NCBI RefSeq assembly: GCF_003043455.1
Contig: NZ_PZGG01000002.1
Span: 1 to 64,000, forward strand
DNA length: 64,000 bases
Reading direction: 5' to 3'
DNA from: Staphylococcus simulans
GTDB lineage: Bacteria; Bacillota; Bacilli; Staphylococcales; Staphylococcaceae
Shown: positions 35,030 to 43,631 of the stretch, one piece after another
Numbering within the stretch: the stretch's first letter is position 1
Layout: each line of letters begins with the position of its first letter
Position numbers and translations under genes: made by a program
The notes under the pieces: model-generated
What the model was told of the DNA's origin: nothing
Database searches by the model: none
The model's input: only the letters and a program-made list of their open reading frames with translations

Positions 35030-36973
35030 TTATTCATCCATTGATTCAGATGCGGCAATTTCGTCTGCTGTCGGTTTACGTTTAAGGAATCCATAAATAA
35101 CTGCAGAAATCGCTGCGCCGACTAAAATGGCTAGAATCGTTTGTAATGAGTGTGAGAAGTCCGTACCTAAGATAACAAAGATACCGCCATGCGGTGCACC
35201 GATAGATGAACCTAAACCAAGAGCAATCGCACCACCGATACCTGAACCTACCATCATAGATGGGATAACACGAATCGGGTCAGCTGCCGCAAATGGAATC
35301 GCACCTTCTGTAATGAATGATGCCCCCATCACAAAGTTAGGCAAGATTGAACCACGTTGTGTTTTTGTAAACTTACGTTTAAAGAACAACATTGAAAGAG
35401 CTAACGCAATCGGTGGAATCATACCGCCGACCATTGCTGCTGTAATAGGTGCAGCGTTACCTTCTGTTAATGCTGCTGTTGCGAAGACATAAGCTGCTTT
35501 GTTAAATGGACCACCCATGTCAATTGCCATCATAGCACCAATGACTAAACCAAGTAACATGATATTTGTACCTGATAAACTGTTTAAACCATTTAATAAT
35601 AAATGATTGACCCAAGCTGCTGGTGGATTAAATACATAAACCATCAACAGACCTGTAATTGTTACAGATAGAATTGGATAAATTAATGTCGGTTTTAAAC
35701 CTTCAAGTGATTGTGGCATACGACGCGTCATCACTTTGATACCTTCTGTTAAATAACCTGCTAAGAAACCGGCAATAATACCGCCGATAAATCCAGAGTC
35801 ACCGCTCATTGCTAACATACCACCAACTAAACCAGCTGCCATACCTGGTTTTTCAGCAATACTACGAGCAATGAATGCTGATAGAATTGGAATAATTAAG
35901 AAGAACGCACTGTTCTTACCAATGTTCCACAGTTGTTCTGCGAATGCATTATACTCTGAAGATTTCGGGTCGAATGAGTTTGGCCCGAATAAGAATACAA
36001 TTGCCATTAAAATACCACCGGCAATTACTAATGGCAACATGTTAGAAACACCATTCATCAAGTGTTTATAAATCGTTTTGCCGACACTTTGTTTTTCTTG
36101 TTTACCGCTTGCTTGACCTTTACCTCTGCCTTCTCTAGCTTTAAATGGTGTGCGGTCTGTCGCTAAAGCAAGGTCGATTAGTTCTTCAGGACGTTTGATG
36201 CCGTCAGCAACTGGCACTTCCACAACATTTTTACCATCGAAACGATCTGTTTCTACATGCACGTCTGCTGCAACAATGACACCTTGTGCTTTATCGATAT
36301 CTTCAGCAGTTAAACGGTTTTTAATACCACTTGAACCATTTGTTTCAACTTTCATTTTGACGCCCATTTTCTTCGCTTGTTTCAATAAAGCGTCTTTCGC
36401 CATATACGTATGTGCAATACCTGTTGGACAAGCCGTCACACCGATAACATAAGGTTCTTCTGAAGAAGTTTCTTCTTTTGTTTCAACAGGTGCTGCTTCC
36501 TCTTCTTCGTCTGGCGCTTCATCATCTGCACGATCGATAATTGCTAAAACTTCATCTGGTGTTTCAGCATTTAATAATGCTTTTCTGACTTCGTCATCCA
36601 TTAAGACGCCTGACAATTTAGCTAAAGCGTCTAAATGTGTTTGTGCTCCGCCTTCAGGTGCTGCAATCATAAAGAATAAGTGTGCAGGTTGTCCGTCTAA
36701 ACTTTGATAATCTACACCTGCTTTAGATTTACCGAAGGCAATCGCTGGTTTTTTCACCGCGTCAACTTTCGCATGCGGAATCGCAATCCCTTCACCAATA
36801 CCTGTTGTACTTTGTCCTTCACGTGCCATAATCGCATCTTTAAATGCTTTGACATCACTTAAAATACTCGCATGATCTAATTGATCCACTAAGGCATCAA
36901 TGACACCTTCTTTAGATGTCGCATTTAAATCCATCGCGATTGTCTCTCGCGTTAACAATTCAGTGATTCTCAT
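35030..36973 (-). CDS. fruA: PTS fructose transporter EIIABC FruA
   Basis: Imports fructose and phosphorylates it to fructose 1-phosphate. 647 aa with domains in order: EIIA (1-145, phosphorylated His67 in GIAIPHAKV), acidic linker (about 150-170), EIIB (about 172-270, Cys in GVTACPTGIAHTYMA) and membrane EIIC (about 300-635). Start after AGGAGTG. Last gene of fruR-fruK-fruA, 13 bp after fruK. Confidence 0.96.
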   Translation of the reverse strand: MRITELLTRETIAMDLNATSKEGVIDALVDQLDHASILSDVKAFKDAIMAREGQSTTGIGEGIAIPHAKVDAVKKPAIAFGKSKAGVDYQSLDGQPAHLFFMIAAPEGGAQTHLDALAKLSGVLMDDEVRKALLNAETPDEVLAIIDRADDEAPDEEEEAAPVETKEETSSEEPYVIGVTACPTGIAHTYMAKDALLKQAKKMGVKMKVETNGSSGIKNRLTAEDIDKAQGVIVAADVHVETDRFDGKNVVEVPVADGIKRPEELIDLALATDRTPFKAREGRGKGQASGKQEKQSVGKTIYKHLMNGVSNMLPLVIAGGILMAIVFLFGPNSFDPKSSEYNAFAEQLWNIGKNSAFFLIIPILSAFIARSIAEKPGMAAGLVGGMLAMSGDSGFIGGIIAGFLAGYLTEGIKVMTRRMPQSLEGLKPTLIYPILSVTITGLLMVYVFNPPAAWVNHLLLNGLNSLSGTNIMLLGLVIGAMMAIDMGGPFNKAAYVFATAALTEGNAAPITAAMVGGMIPPIALALSMLFFKRKFTKTQRGSILPNFVMGASFITEGAIPFAAADPIRVIPSMMVGSGIGGAIALGLGSSIGAPHGGIFVILGTDFSHSLQTILAILVGAAISAVIYGFLKRKPTADEIAASESMDE

Positions 36974-36986
36974 ATTTTTCTCACTC

Positions 36987-37901
36987 CTATTTTAAGTCCG
37001 TTAATTCAATTTCAGAACGTACTTTTTCTATCATTTCCTTGTTCGCTAAATCTTGACTGAATGCTGTTGCTGTTCCTGAAGCTACCGCATTTCTAAAAGC
37101 TTCATGTACATTAAATCCTTGTGCTAAGCCTGCTAACATCCCTGCGACTGTACTATCTCCTGAACCGACTGTATTCAATACATTACCTTTCGGCACAGAA
37201 GCTTTAATACAATGTTCAGCATCGATATAAATCGCGCCGTCACCGCCTAATGAAACAATGACTGCTTGTGCACCTTTATCAAGAATAGCTTTGCCATATG
37301 TCACTACATCTTTATCAGAAGTGATTTTTGTATCAAACATCACTTCAAGTTCATCTTTATTCGGTTTAATAAAGAATGGATTATAAGGCAATACTGTTTC
37401 GACTAAATCTTTTTCAGCATCTACAACTAATTTTGCGCCTGTCATTTGTGTGATTTTCGCAATCTGTTCATAAGCATCACCAGGAATACTTTTCGGTACA
37501 CTTCCTGCCACAACAACCGTATCATCAGTGTTCGTATTTTTTATTTGTGTTAACAACCCTTCAAACGCTTGGTTTGAAATTGCGGGTCCTCCTGCGTTGA
37601 TTTCTGTTTCTTGACCAGATTTTAATTTCACATTGATTCTTGTGTCTTCTTCTACTTCAATGAAGTCATTTTTTATACTTGCTTGTTGTAACGCATCTTG
37701 GATAAATTTCCCAGGAAATCCACCAACAAATCCTAATGCAGTCGAAGGTGTTTCTAAAGTGTTCAGCACACGCGAAACGTTAATCCCTTTGCCTCCTGCA
37801 AATTTATACGTTTCTTTGGCACGGTTAAGTCCGCCTTCTTGAAACGTGTCTACTTTCATAATGTAATCAATCGATGGATTGAAAGTTACTGTATAGATCA
37901 C
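36987..37901 (-). CDS. fruK: 1-phosphofructokinase FruK
   Basis: PfkB-family kinase that makes fructose 1,6-bisphosphate from the fructose 1-phosphate produced by FruA. Substrate motif TFNPSIDYIM, GGKGINVSRVL and the anion-hole/catalytic motif NTVGSGDSTVAGMLAG (catalytic Asp) are visible. Start is GTG with GGAG upstream; 304 aa. It begins 4 bp after the fruR stop. Confidence 0.96.
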   Translation of the reverse strand: MIYTVTFNPSIDYIMKVDTFQEGGLNRAKETYKFAGGKGINVSRVLNTLETPSTALGFVGGFPGKFIQDALQQASIKNDFIEVEEDTRINVKLKSGQETEINAGGPAISNQAFEGLLTQIKNTNTDDTVVVAGSVPKSIPGDAYEQIAKITQMTGAKLVVDAEKDLVETVLPYNPFFIKPNKDELEVMFDTKITSDKDVVTYGKAILDKGAQAVIVSLGGDGAIYIDAEHCIKASVPKGNVLNTVGSGDSTVAGMLAGLAQGFNVHEAFRNAVASGTATAFSQDLANKEMIEKVRSEIELTDLK

Positions 37902-37905
37902 TTTA

Positions 37906-38664
37906 TTACACTCCTCTTATCGAATAATGGTTGCGATATGTTTTCATTTCTGAACGTTTCAGCGCTTTTGTTGAGGTCAAAATTTCAAATGGTATATCTT
38001 TCGGTACATTGACACACGCAAAGTAAGTCGGTCCGAATTTAGAACTATCTAATAGAACAAAAATTTGATGTCCCACTTTCATCGCAGTTTCTTTTACATA
38101 CGCTTCTTGTTCATCAGGTGTTGTCAATTTACCTTCTGCATTCATACCATTCATACCGATGAATACTTTATCGAAATGATAATGTTTCAAAGTTTCAATT
38201 GCTCGCGGTCCTACAGAAGCTAACGTGCTCGCTTTCACATCTCCTCCGATAATCAACGTTTTAATTCCACGTTGTAATAATGCTTCGACATGGGTTAAAC
38301 CATTAGTAACTGCGACAATTTCTTGTGCTGTAATGTGTTCTATCATTTCATAAGTTGATGTCCCTGCATCAATATAGATGCAATCATGATCTTCAATTTG
38401 AGCAGCTGCGATTTTTGCGATTTCACGTTTTTCTTGTAAGTTTCGCTCTTTCTTCTCTGACATTTTCGGTTCACTCAAGGCTGTTGTTTTGAGTGTGGCC
38501 CCGCCATGAACGCGTTGTAATTTACCCATTTTCTGTAACTTAGATAAATCCCGGCGAATCGTTGAAGCGCTGCATCCTGTTAAATCAATAATTTCTTGTA
38601 GTGTTAAAAACTCTTTTTCTTTTAATAGTTGTATAATCAGTTCAAACCGTTTTTGCGTTATCAT
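37906..38664 (-). CDS. fruR: DeoR-family regulator FruR
   Basis: Repressor of the fructose operon, likely released by fructose 1-phosphate. N-terminal helix-turn-helix (FLTLQEIIDLTGCSASTIRRDLSKL, about 16-40) and C-terminal sugar-phosphate sensor domain (IYIDAGTSTYEMIEHI, VTNGLTHVEALLQ). Start after GAGGTGG; 252 aa. First gene of its operon; it likely controls its own promoter, where repeats and a cre site lie. Confidence 0.93.
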   Translation of the reverse strand: MITQKRFELIIQLLKEKEFLTLQEIIDLTGCSASTIRRDLSKLQKMGKLQRVHGGATLKTTALSEPKMSEKKERNLQEKREIAKIAAAQIEDHDCIYIDAGTSTYEMIEHITAQEIVAVTNGLTHVEALLQRGIKTLIIGGDVKASTLASVGPRAIETLKHYHFDKVFIGMNGMNAEGKLTTPDEQEAYVKETAMKVGHQIFVLLDSSKFGPTYFACVNVPKDIPFEILTSTKALKRSEMKTYRNHYSIRGV

Positions 38665-38688
38665 ATCGCCACCTCATTTCTTCTTTAT

Positions 38689-38702
38689 TATAAGCGCTTT
38701 CT
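38689..38702 (-). promoter_or_regulatory. cre-like site before fruR
   Basis: Minus strand AGAAAGCGCTTATA matches the CcpA site TGAAAGCGCTTTCA at 11 of 14 positions, 25 bp before the fruR ATG. This fits carbon catabolite control of fructose use. Confidence 0.5.
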
Positions 38703-38709
38703 TAGTCGT

Positions 38710-38752
38710 TTTCAATCAAAATCTTTCAAATTCATTCAAAAACAATCACAAT
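38710..38752 (-). promoter_or_regulatory. repeat cluster, candidate FruR operator
   Basis: The minus strand shows repeated TGATTG and TTTGAA units (GTGATTGTTTTTGAA, then TTTGAAAGATTTTGATTGAA), like the direct repeats bound by DeoR-type fructose repressors. Assignment to FruR is inferred from position. Confidence 0.45.
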
Positions 38753-38756
38753 TTGA

Positions 38757-38797
38757 TAAAAAAGATGAGCATATGCTCATCAACACTGCTCATCTTT
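38757..38797 (-). terminator. terminator after the ybaK-type gene
   Basis: AAAGATGAGC pairs with GCTCATCTTT; an alternative GATGAGC/GCTCATC pairing sits inside. A T run follows on the minus strand; the stem overlaps the gene's stop codon. Confidence 0.85.
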
Positions 38798-39284
38798 AAT
38801 TGGCTTCATGTGTCGCAACATCCGCTACTTTTGCCTTAGTTGCTTGAATTAATTCTGAAACCTTCACACCCATTTGAACACCAGGCTGACCTCCGCTCAC
38901 AAATATTCTTTCATGTTGTTGTGCAGATTGGTCAATCACTGTTGGAAATAGATGTTTCATGCCAATTGGAGAACAACCTCCTCGAATATAACCTGTCACT
39001 TTCGTTAATTCATCCAACGGAAGCAAATGCAGTTTCTTTTCATCTACTGCTTGTGCCGCATGTTTCATATCTAAATGATGTTCCACTGGAATCACAAACA
39101 CATACGGGTCGTGATTATTATTAATAAATAAAAGTGTTTTAAACACTTGATCCGGATTGGCATCAATTAGTTTAGCGACTTCTTGTCCTTCAATATGATC
39201 TTTACCCATTTTAAATGTACGCATTTCATAATCGATGCCTTCGCGATCTAAAATACGCATCGCATTTGTTTTCTTTTGTTTCAT
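38796..39284 (-). CDS. ybaK: YbaK/EbsC-type Cys-tRNA(Pro)/Cys-tRNA(Cys) deacylase
   Basis: Trans-editing enzyme that hydrolyses misacylated tRNA, usually Cys-tRNA(Pro). YbaK fold with the conserved lysine-containing segment DQVFKTLLFINN, VIPVEHHLDMKHAA, and TGYIRGGCSPIGMKH. I start at MKQKKTNAMRIL with GAGGTGA, giving 162 aa; an ATG 36 bp upstream has no good site. Confidence 0.92.
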   Translation of the reverse strand: MKQKKTNAMRILDREGIDYEMRTFKMGKDHIEGQEVAKLIDANPDQVFKTLLFINNNHDPYVFVIPVEHHLDMKHAAQAVDEKKLHLLPLDELTKVTGYIRGGCSPIGMKHLFPTVIDQSAQQHERIFVSGGQPGVQMGVKVSELIQATKAKVADVATHEAN

Positions 39285-39332
39285 TGCGTTCACCTCACTC
39301 TTAATATAGCATGCGAACACAAATCATGACAT

Positions 39333-39402
39333 AAAAAAACAAGGCGTTCTAACATAACTTCAACTCTATAAGTGAGTTCAGTTGTCAAAACTGCCTTGTT
39401 TT
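39333..39402 (-). terminator. terminator of the 113-aa gene, stem inside its coding end
   Basis: AAACAAGGC (39336-39344) pairs with GCCTTGTTT (39393-39401), with a T run on the minus strand. The upstream arm is part of the last codons of the 39378-39719 gene. Confidence 0.75.
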
Positions 39403-39719
39403 GGAAAATGCTGAAGCCATTGATGGCTCAACTCATTTGTGATCGACGTCAATGAAATCACAAATAATGAATTAGATTCAGCTTCACTCTTATGCGCTGC
39501 ATCTGCATGTTGTGTTGATGGTCCCCCTGCCGCTTTACGGTATGTTGGCGGCGCATCTGAGGCTGAATGATCAGATGAGACCTGTTTGTCACTTTGCATA
39601 AACGTAGATACTCCATTTTGGAATTTTGCGAGTTCATTTTCATTTGTGACTAATACTAATAAGAAAATCAAACAACATGAAAGAATGGCAGCGGACACCC
39701 ATAAAATAAACGCTCTCAT
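39378..39719 (-). CDS. hypothetical membrane-anchored protein
   Basis: A 113-aa protein: one N-terminal hydrophobic segment (about 3-26) with no lipobox in the usual place, then a polar, low-complexity region rich in Ser, Ala, His and Gln. Probably a membrane-anchored or secreted small protein; no family recognised. AGAGG precedes the ATG and an intrinsic terminator begins inside its 3' end, both supporting a real gene. Confidence 0.65.
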   Translation of the reverse strand: MRAFILWVSAAILSCCLIFLLVLVTNENELAKFQNGVSTFMQSDKQVSSDHSASDAPPTYRKAAGGPSTQHADAAHKSEAESNSLFVISLTSITNELSHQWLQHFPKQGSFDN

Positions 39720-40014
39720 TCCTAATACCTCTTAACCTCTATTTCGTGATTTCAATATTAACATAAAATATACGACATTTTGGTAGGTAGTAAGCTATTT
39801 AAACCAAATGTAATATACGTAATATATGTAACAGAACCGACACGAAAAGAAGCAGGTTAAAGTTTAATTGTGTAAGAGCTTTCAATAGTGTGTTAACTGT
39901 CTTTCAGAAGCTAAATTAAATTATATTTTCTTTTTATCATATTCAGAAAATGACAAACACACGGCTTGTATGACAATATATTACGATTGAGTATGATTAT
40001 CAAAGGATTATTAC
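39720..40014. other. intergenic stretch without a gene
   Basis: AT-rich, with no convincing ORF, operator or RNA seen. It should contain the promoter of the 113-aa gene. Confidence 0.5.
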
Positions 40015-40051
40015 AAAAATCAAACAAGCAACCCGGTTTCAGATTGCTTGT
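40015..40051 (-). terminator. terminator after the metQ-ldh unit
   Basis: ACAAGCAA pairs with TTGCTTGT, with T-rich DNA following on the minus strand. Confidence 0.8.
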
Positions 40052-40062
40052 CTCTCTAACTC

Positions 40063-41022
40063 TTATGCTTGTGCTTGAATTGCCGCTTCTCCTTGTTCAA
40101 TCGCAGTTTGAATGAAGTTATGCGCCGCTTCCAATTGCTTTTGTTCTTCGTTAGACAACTCAATCGGCAAACGTTGCTTCATACCATTTCTATCAACCAA
40201 CGTTAATAAGCTTAAGGCACCATCGACTAAACCATATGCACCTTGAACTAATCCGCTGACAGGTTCAATACTATGTTCATCAAACAATATCGATTGTGCA
40301 AGTTGAACAGCTGCTCTTGAAATCGCTGAGTTTGTCCAACCTTTTTTCTTGAAGACATCAAAAGCTACTTCATCGATTGCCGTAGAAATCGCTCCGCGGT
40401 CAATTGGCGCATGACCCGTTAATTGTTCAAATTCCGGTAATTCAATTCCATGAATACGCACGCGACTCCAGATTGGTACACAATGCGAACCGTGTTCTCC
40501 TAATACAAAGCCTTCCACATCTTTAGGATCCACATTATAGTGATCAGCAATTAAAGTACGAAAACGTGCTGACTCTAAAATGGTACCTGTACCAATCACT
40601 TTATCTGATGGATAACCGGCTTGATGTGCAAGATACGTCATCGCATCCACTGGATTTGAAATTAAAATGACGATAGCTTCTTTCGTCACAGCCGATAATT
40701 GTTTAAACACATCATTTACGATAACACTATTAACTTTCGTTAATAATGTACGATCTTTCATGTCTGGTGTGGAAGCCGCACTCGCTGACACAATTACCAC
40801 ATCCGCATCCACTAAATCTTGATAACCACCTACTTGAACTTTTGTACGATGTGTATGATTCAAACCTTGTATATGATGATGATCTAACACTTCACCTTGT
40901 GCTAAATCATGATTAGTATCAATCACGACAATTTCTGAGAAAAGTCCTAAATACTGCGCATCTGTTAAGACTTGGCTGCCGACACGTCCTACACCAATAA
41001 TTCCTAATTTTGCCATATTCAT
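40063..41022 (-). CDS. lactate/malate dehydrogenase family L-2-hydroxyacid dehydrogenase
   Basis: NAD-dependent 2-hydroxyacid dehydrogenase (319 aa). Rossmann motif GIIGVGRVGSQV, catalytic VLGEHGSHCVPIWS with the active His, [10 protein letters not shown] and VIGTGTILESARFR are present. The substrate loop (ASAASTPDMKDRTLL) lacks the usual GANQKPGETR of lactate dehydrogenases, so a larger 2-keto acid, as with hydroxyisocaproate dehydrogenase, is possible. Nine bases after the metQ stop and under the same SAM riboswitch, so a link to methionine metabolism is inferred. A second ATG two codons in is an alternative start. Confidence 0.85.
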   Translation of the reverse strand: MNMAKLGIIGVGRVGSQVLTDAQYLGLFSEIVVIDTNHDLAQGEVLDHHHIQGLNHTHRTKVQVGGYQDLVDADVVIVSASAASTPDMKDRTLLTKVNSVIVNDVFKQLSAVTKEAIVILISNPVDAMTYLAHQAGYPSDKVIGTGTILESARFRTLIADHYNVDPKDVEGFVLGEHGSHCVPIWSRVRIHGIELPEFEQLTGHAPIDRGAISTAIDEVAFDVFKKKGWTNSAISRAAVQLAQSILFDEHSIEPVSGLVQGAYGLVDGALSLLTLVDRNGMKQRLPIELSNEEQKQLEAAHNFIQTAIEQGEAAIQAQA

Positions 41023-41031
41023 TCGACTCCT

Positions 41032-41850
41032 TTACTTCGCTTCATATGGAATAACGTCTTTACCGTATTCTTTCTTAATGAATTCTTTCATATCTTTAGA
41101 CTGTAATATTTTGATTAATTCTTGGAATTTTTTATCGTCTTTATGACCTTCTTTAACTGCTAAAATATTCGCAAATGGTGATGATTCATTTTCCATCACA
41201 ATCGCATCTTTAGAAGGTGTTAAACCATTATCAATCGCATAGTTTGAGTTCATAATAACAGCTGCACCTTCACCGCTTTTATATGTTTTAGGTAAGAACT
41301 CTGCACCTTGTTGATTATTGAATTTTAAGTCTTTTTTATTTTCAACAATGTCATCGAATTTCGCATCTTCAATTTTCACGCCATCTTTGATTTTCACTAA
41401 CCCCTCATTAACGAAGAAAGATAAGAAACGTCCTTCTTCAGCAGGATTGTTTGAAACGTAGATTGTTGAACCTTTTGGAATATCTTTGATGTTTTTATAT
41501 TTTTTACTGTAGACACCCATTGGTGTTGTGAAGACTTTGCCTACTTCTTCAATTTTATAACCATGTGATTTTCTTTCAGCTTTTAAATAGGGTACGTGTT
41601 GGAAAAGATTCGCATCCACGTCGCCTTTATCTAACAACTTATTTGGTACTTTATAATCATTAACGACTTTAACTTCTAAGTCATAACCTTTATCCTTCAT
41701 AGCTTTTTTCGCATGTTCTAATACCTCACCATGCGGAGCTGGAGAAGCTGCTACTGTAATTTTCTCCTTGTCTCCACCCTTGCCGCACGCTGCGAGTACG
41801 ACCAGTAATACCAATAACCCGATTAAACTACTTACTTTCTTCATTTCCAC
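41032..41850 (-). CDS. metQ: MetQ/NlpA-family substrate-binding lipoprotein
   Basis: A 272-aa lipoprotein with signal peptide and lipobox LAAC (Cys at about 22), then the NlpA fold: TVAASPAPHGEVLEHA, NLFQHVPYL, IYVSNNPAEEGRFL and AAVIMNSNYAIDNGL. It should bind methionine or an analogue outside the membrane and pass it to a MetN/MetI transporter. No ATPase or permease is adjacent, so it is an orphan receptor that must use one encoded elsewhere. GTG start after AGGGA. Its leader carries a SAM-I riboswitch. Confidence 0.9.
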   Translation of the reverse strand: MEMKKVSSLIGLLVLLVVLAACGKGGDKEKITVAASPAPHGEVLEHAKKAMKDKGYDLEVKVVNDYKVPNKLLDKGDVDANLFQHVPYLKAERKSHGYKIEEVGKVFTTPMGVYSKKYKNIKDIPKGSTIYVSNNPAEEGRFLSFFVNEGLVKIKDGVKIEDAKFDDIVENKKDLKFNNQQGAEFLPKTYKSGEGAAVIMNSNYAIDNGLTPSKDAIVMENESSPFANILAVKEGHKDDKKFQELIKILQSKDMKEFIKKEYGKDVIPYEAK

Positions 41851-41892
41851 TGCACCATCCCTATGTAATATTTATCAAACCACCCTCATCAA

Positions 41893-41931
41893 AAGAAAAA
41901 AGCCTTCTCATTAAAATAAGAGAAAGCTTTT
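41893..41931 (-). terminator. terminator of the SAM riboswitch
   Basis: GAAAAGC-TTTCTC pairs with GAGAAGGCTTTTTTC on the minus strand with one mismatch, followed by T. It ends 42 bp before metQ. Confidence 0.9.
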
Positions 41932-41939
41932 CATTCTTT

Positions 41940-42046
41940 CTCTCATCTTCAAAAGTCTATGACTTTTTGTGAATTAGCACCACTTCGTTTACACGATGGT
42001 TGCTGGGCTTCGTCGGGCACATCCCTCCGCCTCTCTTGATAAGAGT
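41940..42046 (-). ncRNA. SAM-I (S-box) riboswitch
   Basis: On the minus strand the hallmark CTCTTATCAAGAGAGGCGGA, GGGATGTGCCCGACGAAGCC and CAGCAACC blocks appear in order, and P1 closes with GATGAGAG. S-adenosylmethionine binding should favour the downstream terminator and shut off metQ and the dehydrogenase. Confidence 0.97.
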
Positions 42047-42131
42047 TCTATTTGATTGAATTGTATTAAGGTTACCACCGGTGACATATTTCGTCAATAT
42101 CATTTTCAAATTTTTCAGATAAGTCTATGCT

Positions 42132-42160
42132 AAAAAGTATGCTGTTGATACTCAACAGCA
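42132..42160 (-). terminator. terminator after norA
   Basis: TGCTGTTGA pairs with TCAACAGCA around a 3-nt loop, with T run on the minus strand. Confidence 0.9.
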
Positions 42161-42177
42161 CACGCAAGTTATTGTTA

Positions 42178-43347
42178 TTAACTTTGTTTCAGTTTTCTGC
42201 TTTTTCTAATTGTCTTCTCAATCATAATAATTACAATCCCTAATAACATAACTGTCATGGACATATACAATGGGAATTCTAAGTTCACATCATATAATGT
42301 CCCTGCAACGAGCGGACCTGCAAAGTTCCCCATACTTGTGAAAGTAGAGTTTAAACCGCCTGCTAAGCCTTGACGATTACCCGCAATATTTGAGAAGTAA
42401 TTAGTTATGGCTGGACGTATCATATCAAAACCGATAAATACAATAAAACTGATAATCATAATGGACCAGTAATGATGTGCAACAATCAATAAAAACAACA
42501 TGATTGCTGAATAAAGCAGTGATAATTGTATAAATGTTAATTCTTTAAAGTACTTCATAAATTTATCGAATAAGAAGATTTGGAAAATCGCACCTGCTAA
42601 GCCACCGCCTGTGATCGCAATTGAAATATCTTTCGGTGCATAGTGCGCTTTATCTGCAGTATATAATGGATAAAGCGTTTCAAATGCTGCAAGTCCGAAT
42701 GCTAAAACAAACGTAATGATAACCGGGGTAATAAAAGCTTTGATATTAATTTTAGCTAAATCTTGCGGTTCGATAACTGTATGGAAACCATCTGTCGTTT
42801 CGCGTTTTGCGCCTTGAATGAAGAATAAGGAACAAAAGAATGCCACAATACCTAAGCTTCCGGCAAAGTAGAATGGTAAACGGTGAGAGAATTCTGCCAT
42901 AAAGCCGCCAAAGCCAGGTCCTAAAATGAAACCGGAGTTAATAATTGCTGACATATAGCCGAAGTTCTTCGCTTTGTCTTCAGGACGTGAAATATCTGCA
43001 ATCATCCCTGTGACACCAGGCATAACCATTCCTGCACTGAAACCACCAATAATTCTTGAAACAATCAAAAGTGGATAGTTGCTGCTCATCGCGAAGATAA
43101 ACTCAGAAACAGCGAATAATACTAAACCAATACAAATAATTAATTTCTTTCCTAATTTATCAGCTAAGTTGCCTCCGAATGGTGAAATTACCATTTGCGC
43201 TAACGCAAAGGCCGCAACAAGAATACCTAAATCACTTCCATTTAAACCTAAGTCCTTTAAATAGACGGGTAACACCGGTACAACTAATCCGATACCTAAG
43301 AAGACTAGAAAAATATTAAAATATAAGGTGATTAATTGCTTACTCAT
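42178..43347 (-). CDS. norA: MFS multidrug efflux pump NorA
   Basis: Proton-driven exporter of fluoroquinolones, dyes and other cations with 12 membrane segments. Motif A GGNLADKLGKK, motif C GPGFGGF and the block AKNFGYMSAIINSGFILGPG are nearly the same as S. aureus NorA. I start at MSKQLITLYFN with a perfect AAAGGAGG (389 aa; S. aureus 388). An ATG 36 bp upstream is in frame. In S. aureus norA is controlled by MgrA, whose gene is 7 kb away here. Confidence 0.95.
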   Translation of the reverse strand: MSKQLITLYFNIFLVFLGIGLVVPVLPVYLKDLGLNGSDLGILVAAFALAQMVISPFGGNLADKLGKKLIICIGLVLFAVSEFIFAMSSNYPLLIVSRIIGGFSAGMVMPGVTGMIADISRPEDKAKNFGYMSAIINSGFILGPGFGGFMAEFSHRLPFYFAGSLGIVAFFCSLFFIQGAKRETTDGFHTVIEPQDLAKINIKAFITPVIITFVLAFGLAAFETLYPLYTADKAHYAPKDISIAITGGGLAGAIFQIFLFDKFMKYFKELTFIQLSLLYSAIMLFLLIVAHHYWSIMIISFIVFIGFDMIRPAITNYFSNIAGNRQGLAGGLNSTFTSMGNFAGPLVAGTLYDVNLEFPLYMSMTVMLLGIVIIMIEKTIRKSRKLKQS

Positions 43348-43520
43348 GATTTCCTCCTTTATTGCGTAGTTTAATTCAGTCAATTTTCATGACTACCTAT
43401 TATACACCAAAGTTATTCTGTGGCTCAATCAAATAATATTGAATTATTTTAGTCTGATTCTTCCCTCATTTCATATTTCTATGCTTAACGTCTCTTGCTA
43501 GTGCTATACTTTTAATTGAT

Positions 43521-43615
43521 ATCTAGGTTGAAAACCTGTAATATATTCATCTAAATACGTCTGAAAAACCAATTTTACGGTTTTCAGATAATCCATCCAT
43601 TAGCATGGATGTTTA
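43521..43615 (+). promoter_or_regulatory. leader with three hairpins before the DUF1361 gene
   Basis: AGGTT/AACCT (43525), CTGAAAAACC with GGTTTTCAG (43561-43586) and CATCC/GGATG (43594-43611, followed by TTT) follow a TATACT at 43505. They precede the ribosome binding site GAGAGG by few bases. Possibly an attenuator; not recognised. Confidence 0.4.
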
Positions 43616-43631
43616 AAGAGAGGACTTTGAA

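Noticed and set aside
35127-36452. Several open frames on the plus strand opposite fruA
   Set aside because: They are antisense shadows of a clearly recognised PTS gene.
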